From contig CALXDE010000124.1 in assembly GCA_944386965.1 (NCBI GenBank), forward strand, positions 1-21,360: a stretch of 21,360 bases of DNA. Direction: 5' to 3'. The translations under genes were made by a program, and so were the position numbers. This DNA is from an uncultured Oscillospiraceae bacterium. GTDB taxonomy: Bacteria > Bacillota_A > Clostridia > Oscillospirales > Oscillospiraceae. The notes below the pieces were generated by a model. That model had not been told where the DNA came from. It made no database searches and saw only the letters and a program-made list of their open reading frames with translations. Below, piece after piece: positions 1 through 6,487 of the stretch; position 1 is the first letter of the stretch, and every line of letters begins with the position of its first letter.

Positions 1-2
1 GC

Positions 3-347
3 TACAACACCATGCTGACCGGCAACGGCGCCAACCTGTCCCAGGGCCAGCGCCAGCTGCTGGCCATCGCCCGGGCCGCTGTGGCCGATCCCCCGGTCAT
101 GATTATGGATGAGGCCACCAGCTCCATTGATACTCACACCGAGGCCATTGTCCAGCGGGGCATGGACGCCCTGATGACCGGGCGCACGGTGTTTGTCATC
201 GCCCACCGGCTCTCCACCGTCCGCAACTCCAACGCCATCATGGTGCTGGACCACGGCCGGATCATCGAGCGCGGCACCCACGACGAACTGCTGGCCCTCA
301 AGGGGACCTATTACCAGCTCTACACCGGCGCGCTGGAACTGGATTGA
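3..347 (+). CDS. ABC exporter ATP-binding/permease protein, C-terminal fragment (5' end outside window)
   Basis: This is the last third of the nucleotide-binding domain of an ABC half-exporter; the open frame runs off the left edge, so the membrane domain and Walker A are not visible. What can be seen in order is the signature motif NLSQGQ, the Walker B motif VMIMDEATSSID with the catalytic glutamate, and the H-loop AHRLST followed by the usual D-loop-distal tail ending in GTHDELL. The LSQGQ form of the signature is the one often found in the catalytically complete subunit of heterodimeric exporters (BmrD/YheH type), so a partner gene probably lies just upstream. It closely resembles, but is separate from, the exporter subunit at 6488-8263. 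A terminator follows 22 bp after the stop. Substrate is unknown; drug or lipid export is only a family-level guess. Confidence 0.93.
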   Translation, partial: YNTMLTGNGANLSQGQRQLLAIARAAVADPPVMIMDEATSSIDTHTEAIVQRGMDALMTGRTVFVIAHRLSTVRNSNAIMVLDHGRIIERGTHDELLALKGTYYQLYTGALELD

Positions 348-368
348 GTTCCGCCTTCCGTCCCGCGA

Positions 369-403
369 AGTCCCTCCTGCTTCAGGCAGGAGGGACTTTT
401 TCT
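369..403 (+). terminator. Rho-independent terminator after ABC exporter gene
   Basis: A 12-bp perfect stem (369-380 with 386-397) closes a 5-nt loop TTCAG and runs straight into a T-rich tract at 397-403. It ends the transcription unit of the exporter fragment and separates it from the promoter at 419. Confidence 0.9.
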
Positions 404-418
404 TCTCCGGGACGCGGA

Positions 419-448
419 TTGACAAATCCACCGGCTCTGTTGTATGCT
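419..448 (+). promoter_or_regulatory. Sigma-A type promoter for the DUF1638-moaC unit
   Basis: A perfect -35 box TTGACA (419-424) and a -10 box TATGCT (443-448) are separated by 18 bp. They lie between the upstream terminator and the start codon at 476, which makes this the likely promoter of the two following genes. It also argues against the longer reading frame beginning at 344, because that start would lie upstream of the promoter. Confidence 0.75.
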
Positions 449-475
449 GAGAGGCAGGGAAAGGGGGGACCACCC

Positions 476-1150
476 ATGGATCAAACCCGCGTCATCGCCT
501 GCTCCATGCTGCGAGATGAGCTGGAGGACGCCCTGGCGGAAACCGGCTGCCACTATCCCGTCACCTGGCTGGACGCCGGACTGCACAACCATCCGGAGCG
601 GCTGCGCCGGGAGCTCCAGGCCGCGCTGGACCAGTCGGCGGGGCATGACCGGGTGCTGCTGGCCTATGGGTTCTGCGGCAACAGCGTCGCGGGCATCCGC
701 TCCGGAGACTTCGAGGTGATCCTCCCACGCTCCGACGACTGCATCACGATTCTCCTGGGCTCCCGGCAGCGCCGGACGGAGCTGTCCCGGGAGGGCGGCA
801 CCTATTTTCTCACCCGCTCCTGGGTGCGTGGGGAGAGGAATCTGCTCGGGGAGTACGCCTATGTAACAGAAAAGTACGGCCAGGAGGAGGGGCAGGAGAT
901 CTTTGCCATGATGTTCAGCAACTACCGCCAGCTGGCTCTGCTGGACGACGGGTGCTATGACCTGGACCAGGTGGACGCCGAGGTCCGGAAGACCGCGGCG
1001 CTGCTGGGGCTGGCATACCGGCGGTTTCCCGCCTCCAACCAGCGGCTGCGGCAGCTGCTCACCGGCCCGTGGCCGGCGGAGTGGTTTCTCCGCCTGGGCC
1101 CCGGGGAGACGCTGACCCTGGACCGGCTGACCGGAGAGCGGGTCCCCTGA
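476..1150 (+). CDS. DUF1638 family protein
   Basis: A 224-residue soluble protein that resembles the DUF1638 family (PF07796). The recognisable parts are the N-terminal strand RVIACSMLRDEL, the central LLAYGFCGNS segment (residues 62-70) and the following PRSDDCI segment (84-90). Cys9, Cys67, Asp87, Asp88 and Cys89 are candidate metal-binding or active-site residues, which is an inference. The biochemical function is not established; family members are often found in anaerobes, in some genomes beside corrinoid-dependent methyltransferase genes, but no such gene is visible here. The start at 476 was chosen over an upstream in-frame ATG at 344 because a G-rich ribosome binding site (AAAGGGGGG) ends 7 nt before it and the promoter lies at 419-448. 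moaC follows 34 nt downstream with its own ribosome binding site, probably on the same transcript. Confidence 0.8.
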   Translation: MDQTRVIACSMLRDELEDALAETGCHYPVTWLDAGLHNHPERLRRELQAALDQSAGHDRVLLAYGFCGNSVAGIRSGDFEVILPRSDDCITILLGSRQRRTELSREGGTYFLTRSWVRGERNLLGEYAYVTEKYGQEEGQEIFAMMFSNYRQLALLDDGCYDLDQVDAEVRKTAALLGLAYRRFPASNQRLRQLLTGPWPAEWFLRLGPGETLTLDRLTGERVP

Positions 1151-1184
1151 GGCCGGGAACGGGAGACAAGATTGGAGGAATACC

Positions 1185-1679
1185 ATGCAGGACTTTACCC
1201 ACTTTGACGAGAGCGGCCGGGCGCACATGGTGGACATCACCGCCAAGGGCGACACGGTCCGCGCCGCCACCGCCGCCGGCCGGGTGCTGGTGAACGCGGA
1301 AACCTTTCGCCTGATCCAGACTGGCGGCATGAAAAAGGGGGACGTGCTGGGCACAGCCCAGATCGGCGGCATCATGGGCGCCAAGCGGACGCCGGACCTG
1401 ATCCCCATGTGCCACCCCATTCTGCTCCGGGGCGTGGAGGTGTCCTTCGCCCTCAACGAGGCGGACCTGGCGGTGGAAATCACCGCCACCGTCCGGTGCA
1501 CCGGCCCCACCGGGGTGGAAATGGAGGCCCTCACCGCCGTGTCCGTGGCGGCCCTCACGGTGTACGACATGTGCAAGGCCGTGCAGAAGGACATGGTCAT
1601 CGACTCCGTCCGCCTTTTGAAAAAGAGCGGCGGAAAGTCCGGGGACTTCACCGCGGAGGACCAATCCTCCAGGAGGTGA
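1185..1679 (+). CDS. moaC: Cyclic pyranopterin monophosphate synthase MoaC
   Basis: MoaC converts the 3',8-cyclo-GTP derivative made by MoaA into cyclic pyranopterin monophosphate, the first stable intermediate of molybdenum cofactor synthesis, in the cytoplasm. The 164-residue length is typical. The family hallmarks are all present: TPDLIPMCHP, GVEMEALTAVSVAALTVYDMCKAV and the terminal KKSGGKSG. Residues equivalent to the E. coli catalytic set fall at the same numbers: Lys51, His77, Glu112, Glu114, Asp128 and Lys131. GGAGGA at 1174-1179 precedes the ATG by 5 nt. It is downstream of the DUF1638 gene and no other moa, moe or mog gene is in the window, so the rest of the pathway must be elsewhere. 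The C-terminal DFTAEDQSSRR is ordinary family tail. Confidence is high. Confidence 0.97.
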   Translation: MQDFTHFDESGRAHMVDITAKGDTVRAATAAGRVLVNAETFRLIQTGGMKKGDVLGTAQIGGIMGAKRTPDLIPMCHPILLRGVEVSFALNEADLAVEITATVRCTGPTGVEMEALTAVSVAALTVYDMCKAVQKDMVIDSVRLLKKSGGKSGDFTAEDQSSRR

Positions 1680-1726
1680 GGGCAGACCGCTCCGAAGGGC
1701 TTGCCGTGCCCGCCCCTATCCGCAAA

Positions 1727-1772
1727 AACCAGGGGGGACGCCGAGAGAATTCTCTCGGCGTCCCCCCTGGTT
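1727..1772 (-). terminator. 46-bp perfect palindrome acting as terminator between convergent genes
   Basis: Positions 1727-1749 are the exact reverse complement of 1750-1772, centred on GAATTC with no loop bases. On the minus strand the hairpin is followed by TTTTTGCGG (T-run reaches 1724), so it fits an intrinsic terminator for the symporter gene, whose stop is 15 bp upstream of it. On the plus strand the flank is TTGAGTG, a poorer tail, so termination of moaC transcripts here is possible but weaker. Confidence 0.8.
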
Positions 1773-1787
1773 GAGTGCCGGACTGAC

Positions 1788-3185
1788 TTACCGGTGCAGG
1801 GGATTCTGGAAGTACGCCCTGATGAGACGAATGGCGGTGCCGCTCAGGAGCAGCAGGGCGATGAGGTTGGGAATGGCCATCAGCCCGTTGAGGGTGTCGG
1901 AGATGCTCCACATCAGCTGGCCGCTGCCGGCGGCCCCCACCGCGCAGGCCAGAATGAACAGCACCTTGTAGAGAAAGAGGACCACGGGGTTGTTGCCCGT
2001 GAGATAGCCCCAGCAGCACGCTCCGTAGTAGCTCCAGCCCAGGATGGTGGTCAGGGCAAAGAACAGCAGGCTGATCTGGAGCACGATGCCCCCCAGCTGA
2101 CCGGGGAGGATGGCGTTGAACGCGGCGGCGGCCGCCGCGCCGCTGCCGCCCAGGGCGTCCACGCCGCCCGGGGTATTCAGCACGCCGGAGAGGAGCACCG
2201 CCATAGCGGTGATGGTGCAGATGACGATGGTGTCCACAAACACCTCGAACACGCCCCACATCCCCTGTTCCACCGGGTCCCGGGTTTCGGCGGCGGCGTG
2301 GGCCATGGGGGCCGAGCCCAGGCCCGCCTCGTTGGAAAACACGCCCCGGGCGAAGCCGCTGCGCATGGCCGCCAGAATGCCGCAGCCAAAGAGGCCGCCG
2401 CCTACGGCCTCAAAGCGGAAGGCGCCGCGGAAGATGGCGGCGAAGGCCGCCGGCACGTCCGTGATGCGCAGGGCGATGATGGCAGCGCCCGCCAGAACAT
2501 AGAAGATCGCCATGAAGGGCACGAGGCAGGCGGCCAGGCGGCCAATGCGCCTGGCGCCTCCCAGAATCACCGCCGCCACCACCGCGGCCAGCACAACGCC
2601 CGAGGCGCGGCCGCTCCAGCCCAGGAGGCTCCTGAGGGAGCCGGCGATCTCCACGCTTTGGGCAATATTGCCGATGCCAAAGCTGGCCGCGCCGGCGGTC
2701 AGGGCAAATACCACCGCCAGCCACCGCATCCCCAGCCCCTTCTCCATGTAGTACATAGGCCCCCCGTAGTGGAGGCCGTCCCGGTCCACCTGGCGGTACT
2801 TCACCGCCAGGACGATCTCCGAGAGCTTAGTGGACATGCCGAAAAAGGCCGCCACCCACATCCAGAACACCGCGCCGGGGCCGCCGGCGAAAATAGCGCC
2901 GGTGACGCCGGCGATGTTGCCGGTGCCCACCGTGGAGGCCAGGGCGGTGCTCATCGCCTGGAACGCGGTGAGGTTTTTGGAATCTCCCCGGCTTTTGTCC
3001 GGCTTTTTCAGCAGGGACCCCACGGTTTTCCGCAGGATGTATCCAAACCGGGTGGCCTGCACACACCCGGTGCGGATGGTGAAATAGGCGCCTGTTCCCA
3101 CCAGGAGCGCCAGCATCACCGGCCCCCAGACCACCTGACCGACCGCGGTGTTGACGCCCTGGACAATCTCCACAGCTCTCTCCAT
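1788..3185 (-). CDS. Sodium:alanine/glycine symporter, AgcS family
   Basis: A polytopic membrane protein of 465 residues that imports alanine or glycine with sodium (AgcS/AlsT family, PF01235). Family segments are clear: GVNTAVGQVVWGP near the N-terminus, GTGNIAGV (88-95), GGPGAVFWMWVAAFFGM (101-117), GGPMYYMEKG (141-150), the long motif GVFSNEAGLGSAPMAHAAAE (281-300) and ILGWSYYG (381-388). About ten hydrophobic segments are visible. The ATG at 3185 was chosen because a Shine-Dalgarno AAGGAGA lies 8 to 9 nt upstream; an in-frame ATG at 3194 sits directly against that site and the longer frame to 3299 adds a proline/arginine-rich stretch unlike the family. It appears monocistronic, ended by the palindrome at 1727-1772. 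No clear -35/-10 pair was found upstream. The exact amino acid carried cannot be told from sequence. Confidence 0.93.
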   Translation of the reverse strand: MERAVEIVQGVNTAVGQVVWGPVMLALLVGTGAYFTIRTGCVQATRFGYILRKTVGSLLKKPDKSRGDSKNLTAFQAMSTALASTVGTGNIAGVTGAIFAGGPGAVFWMWVAAFFGMSTKLSEIVLAVKYRQVDRDGLHYGGPMYYMEKGLGMRWLAVVFALTAGAASFGIGNIAQSVEIAGSLRSLLGWSGRASGVVLAAVVAAVILGGARRIGRLAACLVPFMAIFYVLAGAAIIALRITDVPAAFAAIFRGAFRFEAVGGGLFGCGILAAMRSGFARGVFSNEAGLGSAPMAHAAAETRDPVEQGMWGVFEVFVDTIVICTITAMAVLLSGVLNTPGGVDALGGSGAAAAAAFNAILPGQLGGIVLQISLLFFALTTILGWSYYGACCWGYLTGNNPVVLFLYKVLFILACAVGAAGSGQLMWSISDTLNGLMAIPNLIALLLLSGTAIRLIRAYFQNPLHR

Positions 3186-3369
3186 ACAAAGCATTCTCCT
3201 TCCCGGATGCCGGCCGGGCGGAGACAGCAAAGGGGGAGAGCGCCGCCCCATGGCAACACTCCCCCCTCTTCTGCCCGCTTCCTGTGCCGCTCCCCACATC
3301 AGTCTATGGCGGCGGCAGGGAAAGTAGTCCTGTCTGCCTTCGGGCGGGCCGTCCGAAGGCGCTGTACCC

Positions 3370-3424
3370 CTCCCGCGGAGAAATCCGTCCGCGGGAGCGG
3401 TCCGCTCCCCTCTGTTTTGGGGAG
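3370..3424 (-). other. Two tandem hairpins downstream of the DUF1653 gene
   Basis: The first dyad pairs 3370-3379 with 3388-3397 (10 bp, 8-nt spacer). The second pairs CTCCCC at 3405-3410 with GGGGAG at 3419-3424. They follow the DUF1653 stop on the minus strand, where transcription of the dehydrogenase unit should end, but neither has a T-tract. They may act as weak terminators or 3'-end stabilisers. The rest of 3186-3431 shows no convincing gene or promoter. Confidence 0.4.
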
Positions 3425-3431
3425 GGGCGCG

Positions 3432-3644
3432 CTACTCCCCCATGTAGGCGAAGCGCGGAAAACGTTTTCCGTCCCGCTCCACCATTTCGGTCCACATGGC
3501 CGCCGGCCGGACCCACAGCCCCTGTTCCCCGTAGAGAGCACGGTATACCACCAGCTCCTCCAGCGTTTCCGAGTGGCGGCCCACGCCGATGACCTCATAC
3601 TCCCCGCCCTTGAAGTGGCGGTAGCGCCCCGGTTTGATCTCCAT
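3432..3644 (-). CDS. DUF1653 domain-containing protein
   Basis: A 70-residue protein that is almost entirely one DUF1653 domain (PF07866). The hallmarks are GRYRHFKGGEYEVIGVGRHSET in the first half and LVVYRALYGEQGLWVRP in the second, ending with an RF-aromatic segment (RFAYMGE). The small beta-rich fold has no established function. It starts 6 nt after the stop codon of the alcohol dehydrogenase gene, with no good Shine-Dalgarno of its own, so it is probably translated by coupling to that gene. Length and motif order match the family, so the call is firm although the role is unknown. Confidence 0.9.
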   Translation of the reverse strand: MEIKPGRYRHFKGGEYEVIGVGRHSETLEELVVYRALYGEQGLWVRPAAMWTEMVERDGKRFPRFAYMGE

Positions 3645-3650
3645 GGGCGC

Positions 3651-4832
3651 TCAGCGGGCGGCGGTGTAGATGGCCAGCATATCCGCCCGGTGGAGCACCT
3701 TCATCTTGCCCAGGTTGTCGTTGGCGGTGGCGCTGCACTTGTCCGCCAGCTCCTCCAGCTGCGCGTCGGTGATTTCGGCGCCCACCAGATCGTGGATATT
3801 GATGGGCATGCGGATGGATTGGAAGAATTCCTCCATGGCGGCGATGCCCAGCAGGGCAGTCTCCTCATCCGTTCCGGCGGGCCGCACCCCCAGCACGTTC
3901 ACCGCCAGCTTGGCAAAGCGGTCCGGGCGCTCCCGGTAGACATACCGGGCCCAGCTGCCCCAGATGGCCGCCAGCCCCGCGCCGTGGGCCACGTCGAACA
4001 TGCCGCCCAGCTCGTGCTCCATGCGGTGGGTGGCCCAGTCGCCCCCGTCGCTGCCGCAGCCGGTGAGGCCGTTGTGGCTGAGGCTGCTGGCCCACATGAC
4101 CTCCGCCCGGGCGTCATAATTCTTGGGATCATCCCGCAGAATCACCGCGTCCTTCATCACCGTGCGCAGCAGGCCCTCGGCCAGGGCGTCGGTGAGCTCC
4201 ATGGTGTCGTCGTGGCCCAGATAGCGCTCCATGGTGTGCATCATGATGTCCGTGCAGCCGCTGGCGGTCTGGTAGTCCGGCAGGGTGATGGTCCGCTCCG
4301 GGTTCATCACGGCAAACTTGGGCCGGCAGATGTCGTTGTTGTAGCCCCGCTTGCTCCAGCCCTCCTCATTGGTGATGACGGAGGAGTTGCTCATCTCGCT
4401 GCCCGCCGCGGCGATGGTCAGCACCGCCCCCACCGGGAAGCATGCCGTTGGCACGCGCTTGCCGCAGTAGATGTCCCACACATCCCCCTCGTTGGCCAGG
4501 CCATAGGCGATGGCCTTGGAGGAATCGATGACGCTGCCGCCGCCCACGGCCAGGATGAAGTCCACCCCCTCCGCCTTGCACAGGCGGATGCCCTCGTACA
4601 CCAGGCTCAGCCGGGGGTTGGGCACCACGCCGCCCAGAGTGACATAGGCGACCCCCGCCGCCTCCAGCGAGGCGGCCACCGTGTCCAGCAGCCCCGAGCG
4701 CTTGGCGCTGCCGCCGCCGTAGTGGATGAGCACCTTTTTGCAGCCCTGCTCACGGACCAGGGCGCCGATCTGGGACTCCGCCTCCCGGCCAAAGACCACC
4801 TTGGTCGGGGTGTAGTAGGTAAAATCATGCAT
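3651..4832 (-). CDS. Iron-containing alcohol dehydrogenase (butanol dehydrogenase-like)
   Basis: A 393-residue group III alcohol dehydrogenase (PF00465) resembling the NAD(P)H-dependent butanol dehydrogenases; it would reduce an aldehyde to an alcohol, or the reverse, in the cytoplasm. The opening YYTPTKVVFG is typical of this branch. The nucleotide-binding GGGS motif is at 97-100, followed by VIDSSKAIA. The four metal ligands are all present with correct spacing: Asp195, His199, His269 and His283 (in the context HELGGMFDVAHGAGLA). The ATG at 4832 follows GGGAGG with 8 nt spacing; the frame extends to 4895 but that extension overlaps the promoter. The DUF1653 gene follows 6 nt downstream. In an amino-acid fermenter the enzyme would serve to reoxidise reduced cofactor. 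The exact substrate is unknown. Confidence 0.94.
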   Translation of the reverse strand: MHDFTYYTPTKVVFGREAESQIGALVREQGCKKVLIHYGGGSAKRSGLLDTVAASLEAAGVAYVTLGGVVPNPRLSLVYEGIRLCKAEGVDFILAVGGGSVIDSSKAIAYGLANEGDVWDIYCGKRVPTACFPVGAVLTIAAAGSEMSNSSVITNEEGWSKRGYNNDICRPKFAVMNPERTITLPDYQTASGCTDIMMHTMERYLGHDDTMELTDALAEGLLRTVMKDAVILRDDPKNYDARAEVMWASSLSHNGLTGCGSDGGDWATHRMEHELGGMFDVAHGAGLAAIWGSWARYVYRERPDRFAKLAVNVLGVRPAGTDEETALLGIAAMEEFFQSIRMPINIHDLVGAEITDAQLEELADKCSATANDNLGKMKVLHRADMLAIYTAAR

Positions 4833-4865
4833 AGGACATACCTCCCTGTTGGATAGATTGTCTCT

Positions 4866-4895
4866 AGTATATACCAGGATTTCCCCCTGACGCAA
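4866..4895 (-). promoter_or_regulatory. Probable promoter of the alcohol dehydrogenase-DUF1653 unit
   Basis: On the minus strand TTGCGT (4890-4895) and TATACT (4866-4871) are 18 bp apart, and the -10 box lies 33 nt before the start codon. It faces away from the dpaL promoter about 50 bp further on, forming a divergent control region. Confidence 0.5.
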
Positions 4896-4947
4896 TACAT
4901 AAAGTCGCCGGCTTGCCCGGTAAATGAAAAATTCCTCCGCTTCCCCC

Positions 4948-4975
4948 TTGACTTCCGCTCCAGGTGTGATATGAT
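4948..4975 (+). promoter_or_regulatory. Promoter of dpaL
   Basis: TTGACT (4948-4953) and TATGAT (4970-4975) are separated by 16 bp, and a TG dinucleotide at 4967-4968 makes it an extended -10 element. It lies about 58 bp before the dpaL start. The AT-rich leader 4980-5020 shows no clear hairpin. Confidence 0.7.
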
Positions 4976-5033
4976 ATCGGCGGATTCAAACAAAAAATTA
5001 GTCATACATAAAAATTTTGAGAGGAGTGGAACC

Positions 5034-6251
5034 ATGAAGCAGGAATCCATCCGCTGGGTGGACAACCACATGCCCGCCAGCGAGGACAAGAATCTCGCCA
5101 TCATGTCCCTGAACAACGTGGCCAAGGCCCGCTTCTTCCACAGCAGCTTTCCTCAGTACTCTGTCACCCCCCTGGCCCGGCTGGACGGGATGGCCAAATA
5201 CCTGGGACTGGGGGGCCTGTTTGTCAAGGATGAGTCCTACCGCTTCGGGCTCAACGCCTTCAAGGTCCTGGGGGGCTCCTTTGCCATGGCCCGGTACATC
5301 GCCCATCAGATGGGCCGGCATGTCTCAGAGATGACCTACGACTACCTCACCAGCGAGGAGCTGCAGCAGGAATTCGGACAAGCTACCTTCTTTACCGCTA
5401 CCGACGGCAACCACGGCCGGGGCGTGGCCTGGGCCGCCAACAAGCTGCGCCAGAAGGCCGTGGTCCACATGCCCAAGGGCTCCAGCCAGGCCCGCTTCGA
5501 CAACATCGCCAGGGAGGGTGCCCAGGTCACCATCGAGGACGTGAACTACGACGACTGCGTCCGCATGGCCGCCGCCGAGGCCGCCCAAACCAAGCACGGC
5601 GTCATCGTCCAGGACACCGCCTGGCCCGGGTATGAGGAGATCCCCGCCTGGATCATGCAGGGATACGGCACCATGGCCGCCGAGGCCGCCGAACAGCTGC
5701 GGCAGATGGAGATCAACCGCCCCACCCACATCTTTGTCCAGGCAGGCGTGGGAAGTCTGGCCGGGGCGGTGGTGGGCTACTTTGCCAATCTCTTCCCCTC
5801 CGCGCCCCCCAAGTTCATCGTCATGGAGGCCCGGGCGGCGGACTGCCTGTACCAGGGCGCCCTGGCCGGGGACGGCCAGCCCCGGAAGGTGGAGGGGGAT
5901 CTGAAGACCATCATGGCGGGGCTGGCCTGCGGAGAGCCCAACACCATCTCCTGGGACATTCTGCGCAACCACGTCTCCGCCTTTGTCTCCTGTCCGGACT
6001 GGGTCAGCGCCCGGGGCATGCGGATGCTGGGCGTGCCGGTGAAGGGGGACCCCACGGTGATTTCCGGGGAATCCGGCGCCGTGGGCATGGGCCTCATTGC
6101 CGCGCTGATGGAGACGGACCAGTACAGGGATCTGCGGGACTATCTGGAGCTGGACCGGTTCAGTCAGGTGCTGCTGTTCTCCACCGAGGGCAACACCGAC
6201 CCCATGAAGTTCCGAAAGGTGCTCTGGGACGGGGAGTATGCCACGGCATAA
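5034..6251 (+). CDS. dpaL: Diaminopropionate ammonia-lyase
   Basis: A PLP enzyme of fold type II (EC 4.3.1.15) that breaks 2,3-diaminopropionate into pyruvate and two ammonia. The 405-residue length fits the family. The PLP lysine is Lys77 within SYRFGLNAFKVLGG; the catalytic aspartate matching E. coli Asp120 is Asp124 in TDGNHGRGVAWAA, and VQDTAW at 192-197 holds Asp194. Other family blocks are IMQGYGTMAAEA, QAGVGSLAGAVVGY, MAGLACGEPN and ISGESGAVG. GAGGAG at 5021-5026 sets the start at 5034; the longer frame from 4971 begins inside the -10 box. In Enterobacteria this gene (ygeX) sits in a purine/amino-acid catabolic cluster, but here it stands alone, divergent from an alcohol dehydrogenase. 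The natural source of its substrate in this organism is not shown by the neighbourhood. Confidence 0.96.
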   Translation: MKQESIRWVDNHMPASEDKNLAIMSLNNVAKARFFHSSFPQYSVTPLARLDGMAKYLGLGGLFVKDESYRFGLNAFKVLGGSFAMARYIAHQMGRHVSEMTYDYLTSEELQQEFGQATFFTATDGNHGRGVAWAANKLRQKAVVHMPKGSSQARFDNIAREGAQVTIEDVNYDDCVRMAAAEAAQTKHGVIVQDTAWPGYEEIPAWIMQGYGTMAAEAAEQLRQMEINRPTHIFVQAGVGSLAGAVVGYFANLFPSAPPKFIVMEARAADCLYQGALAGDGQPRKVEGDLKTIMAGLACGEPNTISWDILRNHVSAFVSCPDWVSARGMRMLGVPVKGDPTVISGESGAVGMGLIAALMETDQYRDLRDYLELDRFSQVLLFSTEGNTDPMKFRKVLWDGEYATA

Positions 6252-6274
6252 CCCACTTTCCGTGGCTTATGCCG
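6244..6274 (+). other. Hairpin overlapping the dpaL stop codon
   Basis: CGGCATAA (6244-6251) pairs with TTATGCCG (6267-6274); inside it CCAC (6253-6256) pairs with GTGG (6262-6265), leaving one C-C mismatch. The TAA stop of dpaL is part of the stem. There is no T-tract directly after, so it may be a 3'-end protector rather than a terminator. Confidence 0.5.
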
Positions 6275-6306
6275 AATAACGCCGATACTTTCCCGCCGCG
6301 CGGGCC

Positions 6307-6333
6307 ATAAGCCATGCCCGACATGGCTTATTT
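6307..6333 (+). terminator. Possible weak terminator of dpaL
   Basis: ATAAGCCATG (6307-6316) pairs with CATGGCTTAT (6322-6331) around a 5-nt loop, followed by a short TTTA. It shares the GGCTTAT word with the hairpin just upstream, so the two could refold into each other. The remaining stretch to 6438 holds only GC-rich dyads (for example CGCGAGG paired with CCTCGCG) and no gene. Confidence 0.45.
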
Positions 6334-6438
6334 ATGGGGCATTTGATCCCACGCGAGGCGGGCTGCGCCCCCTCGCGCTCCCCCCAACGGCGTTTCTCCA
6401 GCCCGCGCATAAAAACGGACATTCGCAAAACCACACAA

Positions 6439-6470
6439 AAAGGCCGCCAGGCGATCGCCTGGCGGCCTTT
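6439..6470 (-). terminator. Terminator of the heterodimeric ABC exporter operon
   Basis: A perfect 32-bp palindrome (6439-6454 with 6455-6470). On the minus strand it runs into TTTTTGTG and lies 17 bp past the stop of the second exporter gene, so it fits an intrinsic terminator for that operon. Confidence 0.8.
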
Positions 6471-6487
6471 GCTGTTTCAGGGCGTTC

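Noticed and set aside
320..1651. 443-codon frame on the minus strand opposite the DUF1638 and moaC genes
   Set aside because: Antisense to moaC, whose catalytic residues are all in place on the plus strand; the translation has no recognisable domain.
1701..4856. Open frame of 1051 codons on the plus strand opposite the symporter and dehydrogenase genes
   Set aside because: It is antisense to two well-recognised genes, is rich in His, Gly, Ala and Gln with no family motif, and is the usual by-product of codon bias in GC-rich DNA.
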